Positions 8,406-16,694 of a stretch of 32,932 nt of DNA are shown one piece after another. The translations under genes and the position numbers were made by a program. How positions within the stretch are numbered: the stretch's first letter is position 1; every line of letters begins with the position of its first letter. The notes beneath the pieces are model-generated. The model did not search any database. It saw only the letters and a program-made list of their open reading frames with translations, and had not been told where the DNA came from. This stretch comes from DATJSJ01 sp035504175 (GTDB taxonomy: Bacteria; Pseudomonadota; Alphaproteobacteria; Acetobacterales; Acetobacteraceae): contig DATJSJ010000064.1 in NCBI GenBank assembly GCA_035504175.1, positions 1 through 32,932 on the forward strand, in the 5' to 3' direction.

Positions 8406-9204
8406 CATCGACGCCGTCTCGCCGGGCATGGTGACGGTGCTCGGCCTCGGCCTGGCGCTGCTGTTCCTCCCCTTGCTGGTGATCATCGCCCTGTCGTTCA
8501 ACGCCTCGCCCTATGGCACGCTGCCGTTCCAGGCGACGCTGCACTGGTACGGCACGCTGTTCGCGCGCTCCGGCCTGCTCGGGCCGACCTGGCTCTCGCT
8601 CAAGCTTTCGGCGCTGGTCGCGGCGAGTGCGGCGCTGCTCGGCACGATGGGCGCGGTCTGGCTGGTCCGGCGCGCGGGGCGGCTCGGCGCGGTGCTGTTC
8701 CGCGGCACGCTGCTCGCGGCGATCACGGTGCCCTGGCTGATCCTGGGCCTGGCCATGCTGCTGGTGATGAACGCGATCGGCCTCGGGCGAAGTCTGCTCT
8801 CGATCTATCTCGGCCTGCTGGCGATCTCACTCCCCTATGTCGTGTTCATCGTCGCGACCCGGCTGCAGGCGATCGATCCCGATCTCGAGCACGCCGCGCG
8901 CTCGCTCGGCGCCGGCGCGCTCGCCACTTTCGCGCTGGTCACCGCACCGCTGATCCTGCCCGCGATCCTGAGCGGCACGCTGATCGCCTTCGTCATGGCG
9001 TTCAACAATTTCCTGATCCAGTATTTCCTCGCTCCCTTCGGCACGCAGACCCTGCCGCTCAAGATCTACACGCTGATCCGCGTCGGCTATCTGCCGGACC
9101 TGAACGCGCTGGCAACGCTGATCGTCGCCACGACCTGCCTGCTGATCCTGCTGCTGCACCGCCTCGGCCTGCGCAATGCCGGGCTGCCGGGCAGCACGCC
9201 GTGA
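8389..9204 (+). CDS. Pot-type ABC transporter permease (PotC-like)
   Basis: A 271-aa polytopic permease. The first membrane segment lies at about residues 13-36 and is followed by SFNASPYGTLPFQATLHWYGTLF, a pattern common in PotC relatives. The EAA loop is HAARSLGAGALATFALVTAPLILPAIL. ATG 8389 is preceded by GGAG at 8380-8383, five bases away, inside the end of the PotB-like gene, so the two genes overlap by 17 bases. An earlier in-frame start would lack any membrane-like or family-like sequence. Its stop overlaps the GTG of the ATPase (GTGA). Confidence 0.92.
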   Translation: MSRLRDIDAVSPGMVTVLGLGLALLFLPLLVIIALSFNASPYGTLPFQATLHWYGTLFARSGLLGPTWLSLKLSALVAASAALLGTMGAVWLVRRAGRLGAVLFRGTLLAAITVPWLILGLAMLLVMNAIGLGRSLLSIYLGLLAISLPYVVFIVATRLQAIDPDLEHAARSLGAGALATFALVTAPLILPAILSGTLIAFVMAFNNFLIQYFLAPFGTQTLPLKIYTLIRVGYLPDLNALATLIVATTCLLILLLHRLGLRNAGLPGSTP

Positions 9205-10343
9205 ACGCGCCCTGGGCGCAGAGCTCGCTGGGGGCGGCGGAGGAGAATTCCGGACTGCATGTGATCGACGTGCACAAAGGATACGGCCAGACGGCCGTGC
9301 TCAAAGGCATCACGCTGCACGTGCCGCACAACGCCTTTCATCTGCTGCTCGGCCCGTCCGGCTCGGGCAAGACCACGCTGCTGCGCATCATCGCCGGTTT
9401 CACCCCGGCCGATTCCGGGCGGGTGACACTGGCCGGGCGCGACATCACGGCGATGCTGCCGGAGCGGCGCAACATCGGCGTCGTGTTCCAGAACTACGCA
9501 CTGTTCCCGCACATGAGTGTGGCACAGAACATCGGCTTCGGGCTGCGCATGCGCGGCATGGCGCGCGCCGAGCGCGAGCAGCGTATCCGCGACGTGCTCG
9601 CCCTGGTGCGGATGGGCGGCTTCGCGCAGCGCATGCCCGCGGCACTGTCGGGTGGGCAGCAGCAGCGCGTCGCACTGGCCCGTGCGCTGGTGATCGAGCC
9701 CGAGCTGCTGCTGCTCGACGAGCCGCTCTCCGCGCTCGACCGCAAGATCCGCCAGGAGGTGCGCGAGGAGCTGAAGCGCATCCAGGCCGAGACGCGAGTG
9801 ACGACGGTGATGGTGACGCATGACCAGGAGGAGGCGCTGTTCCTCGCCGACCGCGTGCTCGTCCTCGAAGCGGGGGTGATCCGCCAGCAGGGCGCGCCGG
9901 CGGAGATCTATCAGCAGCCCGCAGACGAATTCGTCGCCGGCTTCCTTGGCCCGCTCAACGTCGTCCCGGCGGCGATCGAGCGGCAGGCCGACGGCGTCAT
10001 GCTGCGGGTCGGCGGTCAGCATCTCGCGCCGACGTCCGCGCTGCGCGACGCGATCGCGGCCGCCGGGCTGTCGGGACCGGTGCGGCTGGCGGCGCGGCCC
10101 GAGCAGCTCGCCGTCACCCTGGCCACGGCGGCGGCGCGGCCGCCCGATGCGCTGGCAGGTCGGCTGCTCGGCATCGACTTCGCCGGCGCGGTGGTGATCA
10201 TCCATGTCGAGGTCGAGGCGCACCGCCTGGCGATCCTGGCACTGTCACCCGACGTGATCGCGGGCGGCCCGTGGGAGCCGGGCCGCGCGGTCTGGGTGCG
10301 GATCAGGCAGGGCCGCGTGCTGCCCGGCGGGTCGGCCGGCTGA
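9201..10343 (+). CDS. Pot-type ABC transporter ATP-binding protein (PotA-like)
   Basis: A 380-aa ATPase of the spermidine/putrescine (POPT/CUT1-like) group. Walker A GPSGSGKTT is at residues 51-59; the Q-loop is FQNYALFPHMSV, the signature LSGGQQQRVALARAL, Walker B LLLLDEPLSALD and the switch VTHDQEEALF. After about residue 250 there is a TOBE-type regulatory domain beginning near FLGPLNVVPAAIE. The GTG start overlaps the PotC-like stop (GTGA). The first 20 residues are an unaligned extension; GTG 9201 is the only well-placed start. The stop overlaps the glycosidase ATG (TGATG). Confidence 0.93.
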   Translation: MNAPWAQSSLGAAEENSGLHVIDVHKGYGQTAVLKGITLHVPHNAFHLLLGPSGSGKTTLLRIIAGFTPADSGRVTLAGRDITAMLPERRNIGVVFQNYALFPHMSVAQNIGFGLRMRGMARAEREQRIRDVLALVRMGGFAQRMPAALSGGQQQRVALARALVIEPELLLLDEPLSALDRKIRQEVREELKRIQAETRVTTVMVTHDQEEALFLADRVLVLEAGVIRQQGAPAEIYQQPADEFVAGFLGPLNVVPAAIERQADGVMLRVGGQHLAPTSALRDAIAAAGLSGPVRLAARPEQLAVTLATAAARPPDALAGRLLGIDFAGAVVIIHVEVEAHRLAILALSPDVIAGGPWEPGRAVWVRIRQGRVLPGGSAG

Positions 10344-12631
10344 TGGTCTCCGTGCCGCGGCAGTGGAACACCTGGGATCAGCAGGATCCGCTGGCGATGG
10401 TGCACCTGCCCACTGGCTTCTGCCTGCGCTTTTCCGCCTTCAGCAACGAGGAGGGCGCCTATCGCCGGCTCGGCATCGGTGACGGCATCGTGCTGCTCGA
10501 GCACCTCACCGATGGCGGCCTCGTCCGCGCGCACATCGCTCATGCCGGCAGCGAGCTGGAACTCGCCTTCATCAAGCCGGCGCCGCACGCGCTCGCCGCG
10601 CATCTCACCGTGCTCCGCTGCGGCGAATGGGGATTGCGCTACTGGCTGACGGTCGAGGCCGGCTTCCTCGACGCGGCCGGACCGGCGCCGTGGCGATCGG
10701 ACGAGCCCTGGATCGAGATCGACCACACCGAGCCGGTGCCGCCCGGCGAGCATCCGCGCCTGACCGGGCGACATCGCTCGCTCTGGGTCTCGGTCGCCTC
10801 GCAGGATCCCGCGGTGTTCGGCGGCACCTACGCCGCAATCGAGGACTTCGCCGCCGACATCGCCGCGCGCGGCTATTACGCGCCACCGCGCGCCGAGCGG
10901 CCGGCGCGCTGGGGCGTGCTGCGCTTCAACGCGCAGATGCATCCCACGATCACGGTCGCCGCGGCCCTCGGCACCGATCGCGCGATGGCAGCACGCGAGG
11001 CGGACGCCGTGCTCGCGGCCGCGCCGGCGCGACGCGAGGCAGCGCTGCGCGCGGCGACGCAGCAGCCCGCGGCGGCGCAGGCGGTGCGCGACGTGATCGC
11101 CTGGAACACGGTCTGGGATGCGCAGAACCACCGCACCACCACGGTCCTGACCCGCAACTGGCTGAGCCGGAAATTCGCCGGCTGGGGCGTGTGGCTGGAC
11201 GACATGCTGTTCCACGCGCTGCTGGCGGCGCTGGTCGGCGACTGGGAGAACACGCGCGGCAATCTCGCGGCGGCGCTCGAGTATCTCTGCCCCGAGGGCA
11301 ACCTGCCCTGCCTGCGCACCGCGACCCAGGAATGGGTCGACCGCTCGCAATCACCGATCGGCGCCTACGTGCTCTGGCGCGTCTTCCTCCTGACCGGCGA
11401 CCGCACGCTGCTGGCGCAGCATTTCCCGGTGCTGCTGCGCGCGCATCGCTGGTGGCTGGAACGGCGCGATCCGAACGGCGACGGGCTGATCGAGTACGGC
11501 AGCTCCCCGACCGGCACCGGCGCCTTCGTCCACACGAAGCAGGCGGCGATGGACGAGTCGCTGATGGACAATGCGCCGATCTTCGATGACGCAGGCTTCG
11601 ATCCGGCCCGCGACACGATGACGGTGGCGGAGCCGGGACTGAGCAGCCTGGTGTCGCTGGACGCGCAGTGTCTCGCCCGCATCGCGACCGAGCTCGGCGA
11701 TGCGGCGACCGCCGCGACGCTGCGCGACACGGCCGATCGCATCAACCGCGCCATCGCCGAGCGTCTGTGGGACGAGCAGCGCGGCACCTTCGCCGCCCGG
11801 CATTGGAACGGCGCCTTCGTGGCATCGCTCTCCCCGACCTGCTTCTATCCGCTGCTGGCCGGCGCCGCGAGCGAAGCACAGACCGCGCGCATGATCGAGG
11901 ACTGGCTGCTGCAACCGTCGAAGTTCTGGGGCGCGCGCGTGCTGCCGTCCTCGACCCATGACGACCCGGCGAGCGCCGACAACGTCTACTGGCGCGGGCG
12001 CATCTGGCCGCCGCATCTGTTCCTGGTCTGGGAGGGGCTGCGCCGCGCCGGCCGGCACGACGTCGCCACCGACCTCGCCGATCGGGCCTGGACGATGTTC
12101 GACGCCGGCTGGGGGCGCGCGCGGCTCTGCTACGAGAACTACCACCGGCACGATCCGGCCGGCGACGCGAGCCCCGACGCCGACCCGTTCTACAGTTGGG
12201 GCGCGCTGATACCGGCGATGCGCATGCTGGAGGCAGCGGATGCCTCTCCCTGGGAAGGCCGCGTCTTCGCCTGCGGCGCCGCGACCGATGCCAGCCTGGC
12301 GGAGGCCGGGCGGTACTGGCGCACCACCTCGACCGAGGCCGGCACCACGCTCTCGCTGAACGGCTCGCCGGCGCTGACAGCCGCGGGCGGCGCGCGACTG
12401 CGCGTGCTCCGCCACGACCGCGCCGCGACGGTACTGGAACTGCTGCCGGCCCCCGGGGCCGCGCATCCGGCGATCACCCTGCACGGCGTCTCGCCGGATA
12501 CACTCCGCGAGTGCAGCGTGAACGGCGCGGCCCCCAATGCGACGAGCACGACGGATGGACTTCGCGTCGCCCTTCCGCCGCGGCAGCCCGCTCTCGTGCG
12601 CCTGCACTATCCGGGGTATGAAACCGAATGA
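10343..12631 (+). CDS. Cytoplasmic (alpha/alpha)6-barrel glycoside hydrolase, GH63/MGH1-like
   Basis: A 762-aa protein with no signal peptide. An N-terminal beta-rich domain (about 1-220) precedes a toroidal catalytic domain beginning near AWNTVWDAQNHRTTTVLTRNW. By resemblance to GH63 and mannosylglycerate-hydrolase-type enzymes, candidate acid/base residues are Asp409 in the segment ESLMDNAPIFD and Glu598 in CYENYHR, which is followed by the DPFYSWGAL end-of-barrel motif. These enzymes cut alpha-glucosyl or alpha-mannosyl bonds in small glycosides. ATG 10343 overlaps the ATPase stop (TGATG). A cytoplasmic hydrolase directly coupled to an importer suggests that it acts on the imported compound. 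Fold call is good; substrate and the two residues are inference. Confidence 0.78.
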   Translation: MVSVPRQWNTWDQQDPLAMVHLPTGFCLRFSAFSNEEGAYRRLGIGDGIVLLEHLTDGGLVRAHIAHAGSELELAFIKPAPHALAAHLTVLRCGEWGLRYWLTVEAGFLDAAGPAPWRSDEPWIEIDHTEPVPPGEHPRLTGRHRSLWVSVASQDPAVFGGTYAAIEDFAADIAARGYYAPPRAERPARWGVLRFNAQMHPTITVAAALGTDRAMAAREADAVLAAAPARREAALRAATQQPAAAQAVRDVIAWNTVWDAQNHRTTTVLTRNWLSRKFAGWGVWLDDMLFHALLAALVGDWENTRGNLAAALEYLCPEGNLPCLRTATQEWVDRSQSPIGAYVLWRVFLLTGDRTLLAQHFPVLLRAHRWWLERRDPNGDGLIEYGSSPTGTGAFVHTKQAAMDESLMDNAPIFDDAGFDPARDTMTVAEPGLSSLVSLDAQCLARIATELGDAATAATLRDTADRINRAIAERLWDEQRGTFAARHWNGAFVASLSPTCFYPLLAGAASEAQTARMIEDWLLQPSKFWGARVLPSSTHDDPASADNVYWRGRIWPPHLFLVWEGLRRAGRHDVATDLADRAWTMFDAGWGRARLCYENYHRHDPAGDASPDADPFYSWGALIPAMRMLEAADASPWEGRVFACGAATDASLAEAGRYWRTTSTEAGTTLSLNGSPALTAAGGARLRVLRHDRAATVLELLPAPGAAHPAITLHGVSPDTLRECSVNGAAPNATSTTDGLRVALPPRQPALVRLHYPGYETE

Positions 12632-13293
12632 CCAGGCGCGCCGATGGTCCCGCGATGCCCGATGCCCGCGAGTGGCTGCTGGTGATCGACATGCAGCACG
12701 CCTTCGCCGATCCGGCGGGTGTCTGGGGGACGCCCGGCTTCGCCGCGATCCTGCCCGCGGTGCGCCGGTTGATCGCGCATTACGCCGGGCGCGTCATCCT
12801 GACCCGCTACGTGCCGCCGGCGCCGCCAACCGGCGCCTGGATCGCGTATTTCCGTCGCTTCCCGACCATGCTCCTGCCCGCCGACGACCCGGCCTGGGCG
12901 CTGGTGCCCGGTCTGCCGGGCGGCGCGCCGGTCGAAACCCGCACCACGCTCGGCAAATGGGACGCGGCGATGGCGCGCCGCATCGGTCTGGACGCGTCCA
13001 TCGCGCTCTGCGGCGCCACGACGGAATGCTGCGTGCTGGCGACGGCGTTGCGCGCCGCCGATGACGGCGTCGCGGTGCGGGTGATCGCCGATGCCTGCGC
13101 CGGCGCGACGCCGGCACTGCACGAACAGGCGCTGGCGATCCTCGCCGCCGCGGCCCCGCTCATCACCATCGCCGCGACCGACGCGGTCTGCGGGACCGAC
13201 GCGGTCTGCGAGACCGACGCGGTCTGCGAGACCGGCGCGGTCTGCGAGACCGACACGGTCTGCGGGACCAGCGCGACGGCGACACGCGCGTGA
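12628..13293 (+). CDS. Isochorismatase-like cysteine hydrolase with repeat-derived C-terminus
   Basis: A 221-aa member of the isochorismatase/nicotinamidase superfamily. The predicted triad is Asp21 (in VIDMQHAF), Lys110 (in TTLGKWD) and Cys135 (in GATTECCVLATAL; the neighbouring Cys134 is an alternative). Such enzymes split amides, carbamoyl groups or the vinyl ether of isochorismate. The fold ends near residue 185; the rest is a hexapeptide repeat of the type DAVCET, five copies, encoded by an 18-bp tandem repeat, which is not a family feature. ATG 12628 overlaps the glycosidase stop (ATGA); ATG 12655 is a possible later start. Its stop overlaps the GTG of the methyltransferase. Specific substrate unknown. 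Confidence 0.85.
   Translation: MTRRADGPAMPDAREWLLVIDMQHAFADPAGVWGTPGFAAILPAVRRLIAHYAGRVILTRYVPPAPPTGAWIAYFRRFPTMLLPADDPAWALVPGLPGGAPVETRTTLGKWDAAMARRIGLDASIALCGATTECCVLATALRAADDGVAVRVIADACAGATPALHEQALAILAAAAPLITIAATDAVCGTDAVCETDAVCETGAVCETDTVCGTSATATRA
13176..13265 (+). repeat. Five 18-bp tandem repeats inside the isochorismatase-like gene
   Basis: Units are 13176-13193, 13194-13211, 13212-13229, 13230-13247 and 13248-13265. The consensus is GACCGACGCGGTCTGCGA; units 1 and 5 end in G, unit 4 has one change and unit 5 one more. A partial GACC follows. The unit is a multiple of three, so copy-number change keeps the frame and adds or removes six residues (two Cys-containing faces would change). 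Each junction also makes a small stem, GGTCT-GCG-AGACC. High identity implies recent expansion or ongoing homogenisation. Confidence 0.95.
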
Positions 13294-14192
13294 GCCCGCC
13301 CCCGGACGACGGCGCGATCAAGAATGCCACCTGCCGGCAGTTCGGCACCGAGTTCACGTCGCTGCTGCAGCGCATGGCGGTGCCGGAATTCGACCGCGGC
13401 ACCTGGAGCACGTTCGTGCAGGTGCGCGGCCTCGCCGATCTGATGGCGAAGCCGGGTCTGACGCTGCACGGACGGCGCTGCATCGATTTCGGCTGCGGCG
13501 GGCTGAAGCGCTTTTCGGTCTCGACGCTGCTCTGCCTGCTCGGCGCGCGCGAGGCGATGGGCGTCGATCTCTACCAGGATCCCGATCCCGGCGCCGTCGC
13601 CTGGGCGATCTGGGCGCTCATCCTGACCGCGATTTCCGGCGAGGGCGGCATCGACCCCGCTGCGATTGGCACTTCGGCGAAGCAGGTCCGCGAACGCGCC
13701 ACCGCCTACGACCTCCCGCGCCTGCTGCAGGGTGATCTCGGCGGCCTGCCGGAGGAGGTGTCGTTCCGGCTGTCCGATTATCGGGCGCTGCCGGAGGCGG
13801 AACGACGGTTCGACGCACTGGTCTCCTTCTCGGTGTTCGAGCACGTGCACGACCTCGCGGACTGCCTGGCGGCGTTCCGCCGCGCGATCAACCCGGACGG
13901 GTTCGTCTATGCCGCGATCGACTACCGCGACCACCGCTCCTATGTCGGGCCGGAAAGCTGGTGGCGCTTCATGGTGGACGAGGGCGACCTGCTGCCAAAC
14001 TACATCACCAAGCAGCGGCACAGCGCCGTGGTGGCGATGATCGAGCGGGCGGGATTCCGCATCGCCGAATCGCTCATCGCGCGCGCCGATCCGGCGCCGG
14101 AGGAACGCGCCCAGTTCCTGCCGCACTACGCCGCGCTCTCGGACAGCGACATCCGCATCGTCGAGGCCCGCGTGTTGCTCCGGCCGGTCTGA
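13290..14192 (+). CDS. Class I SAM-dependent methyltransferase
   Basis: A 300-aa protein. Motif I is CIDFGCGG at residues 64-71, the ribose-binding acidic residue is probably Asp93 in GVDLYQ, and the post-II region is FDALVSFSVFEHVHDL, with a following NPDGFVYAAIDYRDH segment. This pattern fits the Methyltransf_11/23 group, which methylates small molecules, but no acceptor can be named. No signal peptide. The GTG start overlaps the previous stop (GTGA), making this the last gene of the coupled cluster. It ends 106 bases from a convergent gene; no stem with a T-tract was seen in the gap 14193-14298. Confidence 0.85.
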   Translation: MSPPPDDGAIKNATCRQFGTEFTSLLQRMAVPEFDRGTWSTFVQVRGLADLMAKPGLTLHGRRCIDFGCGGLKRFSVSTLLCLLGAREAMGVDLYQDPDPGAVAWAIWALILTAISGEGGIDPAAIGTSAKQVRERATAYDLPRLLQGDLGGLPEEVSFRLSDYRALPEAERRFDALVSFSVFEHVHDLADCLAAFRRAINPDGFVYAAIDYRDHRSYVGPESWWRFMVDEGDLLPNYITKQRHSAVVAMIERAGFRIAESLIARADPAPEERAQFLPHYAALSDSDIRIVEARVLLRPV

Positions 14193-14298
14193 CCGGCAGA
14201 CGCCGCTCGGGCCAGATCCGCCCCAGTGTTTCCCCTATGTCGAGTGCACCGTTCAGCCCAACCGATGCCGGCCCGACTGGGGTCGCTTCGTCCGCGGG

Positions 14299-15711
14299 TC
14301 AGTGCCCTTCGCTGGCGCCGGAGAAATCCGGCGCCTCGATGCCGGAGGCTTCGAGCTGCTCGGCCAGCGCGAGTTTCAGCCGCTCCAGCCCGGCCGCGTC
14401 CGCCGCCTCGGCCCGCGCCACCAGCACCGCCTGGGTGTTGGAGGCGCGCAGCAGCCACCAGCCGTCCTCGGTCAGCACCCGCACGCCATCGATGTCGCTG
14501 ACGCGCGCCCCGGACTGGCGCAGTCGTCGCGCCACCTCGTCGATCACCGCGAACTTGCGGCGGTCGTCGCAGGAGAAGCGCAGCTCCGGCGTGTTCACCA
14601 CCTGCGGCAGGGCCGCACGCACGTCGGACAGCCTGGTGTCCATGCGCGCGACGATGCCGAGCAGCCGCACCGCCGAATAGAGCGCGTCGTCGAACCCGTA
14701 CCAGCGATCGGCGAAGAAGATGTGGCCCGACATCTCGCCGCCGAGCGGCGCGCCGATCTCCGCCATCTTCGCCTTCAACAGGCTGTGTCCGGTCTTGTAC
14801 ACCATCGGCTTGCCGCCGGCGCGGGCGATCTCGTCGAACAGCACCTGACTCGCCTTGACGTCGGCGATGATCGTGGCGCCGGGATTCTGCCGCAGCACGT
14901 CGCGCGCCAGCACCACCAGAAGCTGGTCGCCGAACAGGATCTCGCCGGTATCGTCGACGACGCCGATGCGGTCGGCATCGCCGTCGAAGGCGATGCCGAG
15001 ATCGGCGCCACGCTCGCGCACCGCGGCGATCAATTGCTGCAGGTTCTTGGGCAGCGTCGGGTCGGGATGATGCGCCGGGAAGTGCCCGTCGATCTCGGCG
15101 TTCAGCACCAGATGGTTGCCGGGCAGCGAGGTGACCAGCCGGGTCAGCACCTCGCCCGCGGCGCCATTGCCGTTGTCCCAGACGACGTTCAGCAGCCGGT
15201 CGCCGCCGTCCCAGTCGGAGATCAGCCGCGCCACGTAGTCAGGCTGCACCTCCAGACTGCGCTCGCTGCCCGCGGCTTCCGGCACGAGCTCGCCGGCCTC
15301 GGCGAGGCGCCCGATCTGCTGGATCCCCTCGCCGAAGAACGGCTTACGGCCAAGCATCATCTTGAAGCCGTTATAGTCCGGCGGGTTGTGGCTGCCGGTG
15401 ACCATGACCGCGCCATCGGTCTGCTGCACCGTCGCGGCGTAGTACAGCATCGGCGTCGGGCCACGGCCGATGCGCAGCACCTCCATGCCGCTCGCCTTCA
15501 GCCCGTCGACCAGTGCCGCCTCCAGCGCCGGCGACGACAGGCGGCCGTCATAGCCGACCGCGACGGTGCGGCCGCCGTTGCGCGCAACGATGCTGCCGAA
15601 GGTGCGACCGATCGCGAAGGCATCGGCCGCGTGCAGCGTCCGGTCGACGATGCCACGAATGTCGTATTCCCGCAGCACGGTCGCATCGAAGCTGTGCCGA
15701 AAACCCGTCAT
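14299..15711 (-). CDS. Phosphomannomutase/phosphoglucomutase
   Basis: A 470-aa alpha-D-phosphohexomutase that moves phosphate between C1 and C6 of mannose or glucose, feeding GDP-mannose and UDP-glucose synthesis. The phosphoserine loop is TGSHNP with Ser107, the Mg-binding loop DGDADR is at 243-248, the sugar-binding loop GGEMSGH is at 324-330, and the C-terminal phosphate-binding loop contains RASNTQ. The chosen ATG overlaps the GalU stop (ATGA) and gives the typical N-terminus FDATVLREYDIRG; a longer in-frame extension is not family-like. Being coupled to galU supports a role in exopolysaccharide, LPS or glycogen precursors. AlgC/ManB-type; which sugar dominates cannot be told. Confidence 0.93.
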   Translation of the reverse strand: MTGFRHSFDATVLREYDIRGIVDRTLHAADAFAIGRTFGSIVARNGGRTVAVGYDGRLSSPALEAALVDGLKASGMEVLRIGRGPTPMLYYAATVQQTDGAVMVTGSHNPPDYNGFKMMLGRKPFFGEGIQQIGRLAEAGELVPEAAGSERSLEVQPDYVARLISDWDGGDRLLNVVWDNGNGAAGEVLTRLVTSLPGNHLVLNAEIDGHFPAHHPDPTLPKNLQQLIAAVRERGADLGIAFDGDADRIGVVDDTGEILFGDQLLVVLARDVLRQNPGATIIADVKASQVLFDEIARAGGKPMVYKTGHSLLKAKMAEIGAPLGGEMSGHIFFADRWYGFDDALYSAVRLLGIVARMDTRLSDVRAALPQVVNTPELRFSCDDRRKFAVIDEVARRLRQSGARVSDIDGVRVLTEDGWWLLRASNTQAVLVARAEAADAAGLERLKLALAEQLEASGIEAPDFSGASEGH

Positions 15712-16589
15712 GCCGCCGATCCCGCGTATTTGCGAAGGAAGCCGCGCACCGCCGGACCGAGATCCGCGCGCTGCAGCGCAAAGGCGATCTGCGCCTCGAG
15801 GAAACCCGCCTTGTCGCCGCAATCGAAGCGATGCCCCTCGTAGCGCAGGCCGTGAAACGGCGTGTGGCCGATCATCTGCGCCATGCCGTCGGTGAGCTGA
15901 ACCTCGCCGCCCGCGCCCTTCTGCATGCGGGAGAGATGCGAGATCACCTCCGGCAGCAGCACGTAGCGGCCGATGATCGAGAGATTGGACGGCGCGTCCT
16001 CGGGCTTCGGCTTCTCCACCAGGCCCTGGACCTCGACCAGCTTGCCGTCATCGGCGCCGGTCTTGAGGATGCCGTAGCGATTGGTGTGCTCGCGCGGCAC
16101 CTCGGTCACCGCGACGACGTTGCCGCCGGTCTGCGCGTAGGCATCGGCAAGCTGCTTGATGCACGGCGTGTCGGCCAGCACGAGATCGTCCGGCAGCAGG
16201 ATCGCGAACGGATCGTCGCCGATGAAGGCGCGCGCACACCAGATCGCGTGGCCGAGACCGAGTGGCACCTGCTGGCGTACCGTCACGATCGAGCCCGGTG
16301 GCACCTTCATGCCCTCGAGCAAATCGAGCATGTCGGGCTTGCCGCGCTCACGCAGCGTGTCCTCGAGCTCGTAGGCGATGTCGAAATGATCGACGATCGC
16401 GGTCTTGCCGCGTCCGGTGACCAGGCAGAACCACTCGATCCCGGCCGCGCGCCCTTCCTCGATCGCATACTGGATCAGCGGCTTGTCGACGACCGGCAGC
16501 ATTTCCTTCGCCATCGTCTTGGTCGCGGGCAGGAAGCGGGTTCCGAGACCCGCGACGGGCAGCACGGCCTTTCGCAGAGGTTTGATCAC
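15708..16589 (-). CDS. galU: UTP-glucose-1-phosphate uridylyltransferase
   Basis: A 293-aa nucleotidyltransferase making UDP-glucose from glucose-1-phosphate and UTP. The nucleotide-binding motif GLGTRFLPATK is at residues 14-24, followed by KEMLPVVDKPLIQY; later parts include VPLGLGHAIWCAR, PDDLVLAD and GNVVAVTEVPREHTNRYGI, all GalU-like. The start is GTG at 16589 with AAGGA eight bases upstream; it gives the usual MIKPLRKAVLPVAGLGTRF N-terminus. A 31-residue upstream extension is open but not family-like. It is the promoter-proximal gene of the galU-phosphohexomutase pair. The 105-base gap to the J-domain gene holds a hairpin at 16621-16640. Confidence 0.95.
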   Translation of the reverse strand: MIKPLRKAVLPVAGLGTRFLPATKTMAKEMLPVVDKPLIQYAIEEGRAAGIEWFCLVTGRGKTAIVDHFDIAYELEDTLRERGKPDMLDLLEGMKVPPGSIVTVRQQVPLGLGHAIWCARAFIGDDPFAILLPDDLVLADTPCIKQLADAYAQTGGNVVAVTEVPREHTNRYGILKTGADDGKLVEVQGLVEKPKPEDAPSNLSIIGRYVLLPEVISHLSRMQKGAGGEVQLTDGMAQMIGHTPFHGLRYEGHRFDCGDKAGFLEAQIAFALQRADLGPAVRGFLRKYAGSAA

Positions 16590-16620
16590 GCAATCGATCC
16601 TTGACGTGGGCTGCGGAGCG

Positions 16621-16640
16621 GTCCGGGTCTGAACCCGGGC
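16621..16640 (-). other. Hairpin between the J-domain gene and galU
   Basis: On the plus strand GTCCGGGT-CTGA-ACCCGGGC folds into an 8-bp stem with one G-T pair and a 4-base loop. It lies in the leader of galU and after the J-domain gene stop, both on the minus strand. No T-tract follows, so it may be a weak or Rho-assisted terminator or a leader structure. Bases 16612-16625 (TGCGGAGCGGTCCG) recur exactly at 19519-19532, beside the tRNA terminator, so this may be a degraded copy of that repeat. Confidence 0.45.
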
Positions 16641-16694
16641 GTACTGATCCGGTGTGGTGCCAGACGCGGCCGGGGCAGGCAAGCACGGCGGACG

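Noticed and set aside
6440..10343. Naming the importer potABCD (spermidine/putrescine)
   Set aside because: The family also transports opines, phosphonates and other solutes, and the linked glycosidase argues against a plain polyamine system.
13176..13265. Possible small CRISPR-like array
   Set aside because: Units are directly adjacent with no unique spacers and are in frame with a gene; it is a tandem coding repeat.
12628..13293. Call as true isochorismatase or nicotinamidase
   Set aside because: The superfamily triad is visible but nothing fixes the substrate, and no siderophore or NAD genes are nearby.
14193..14298. Terminator between the convergent methyltransferase and phosphohexomutase genes
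   Set aside because: No stem of useful length followed by a T-tract was found in the gap.
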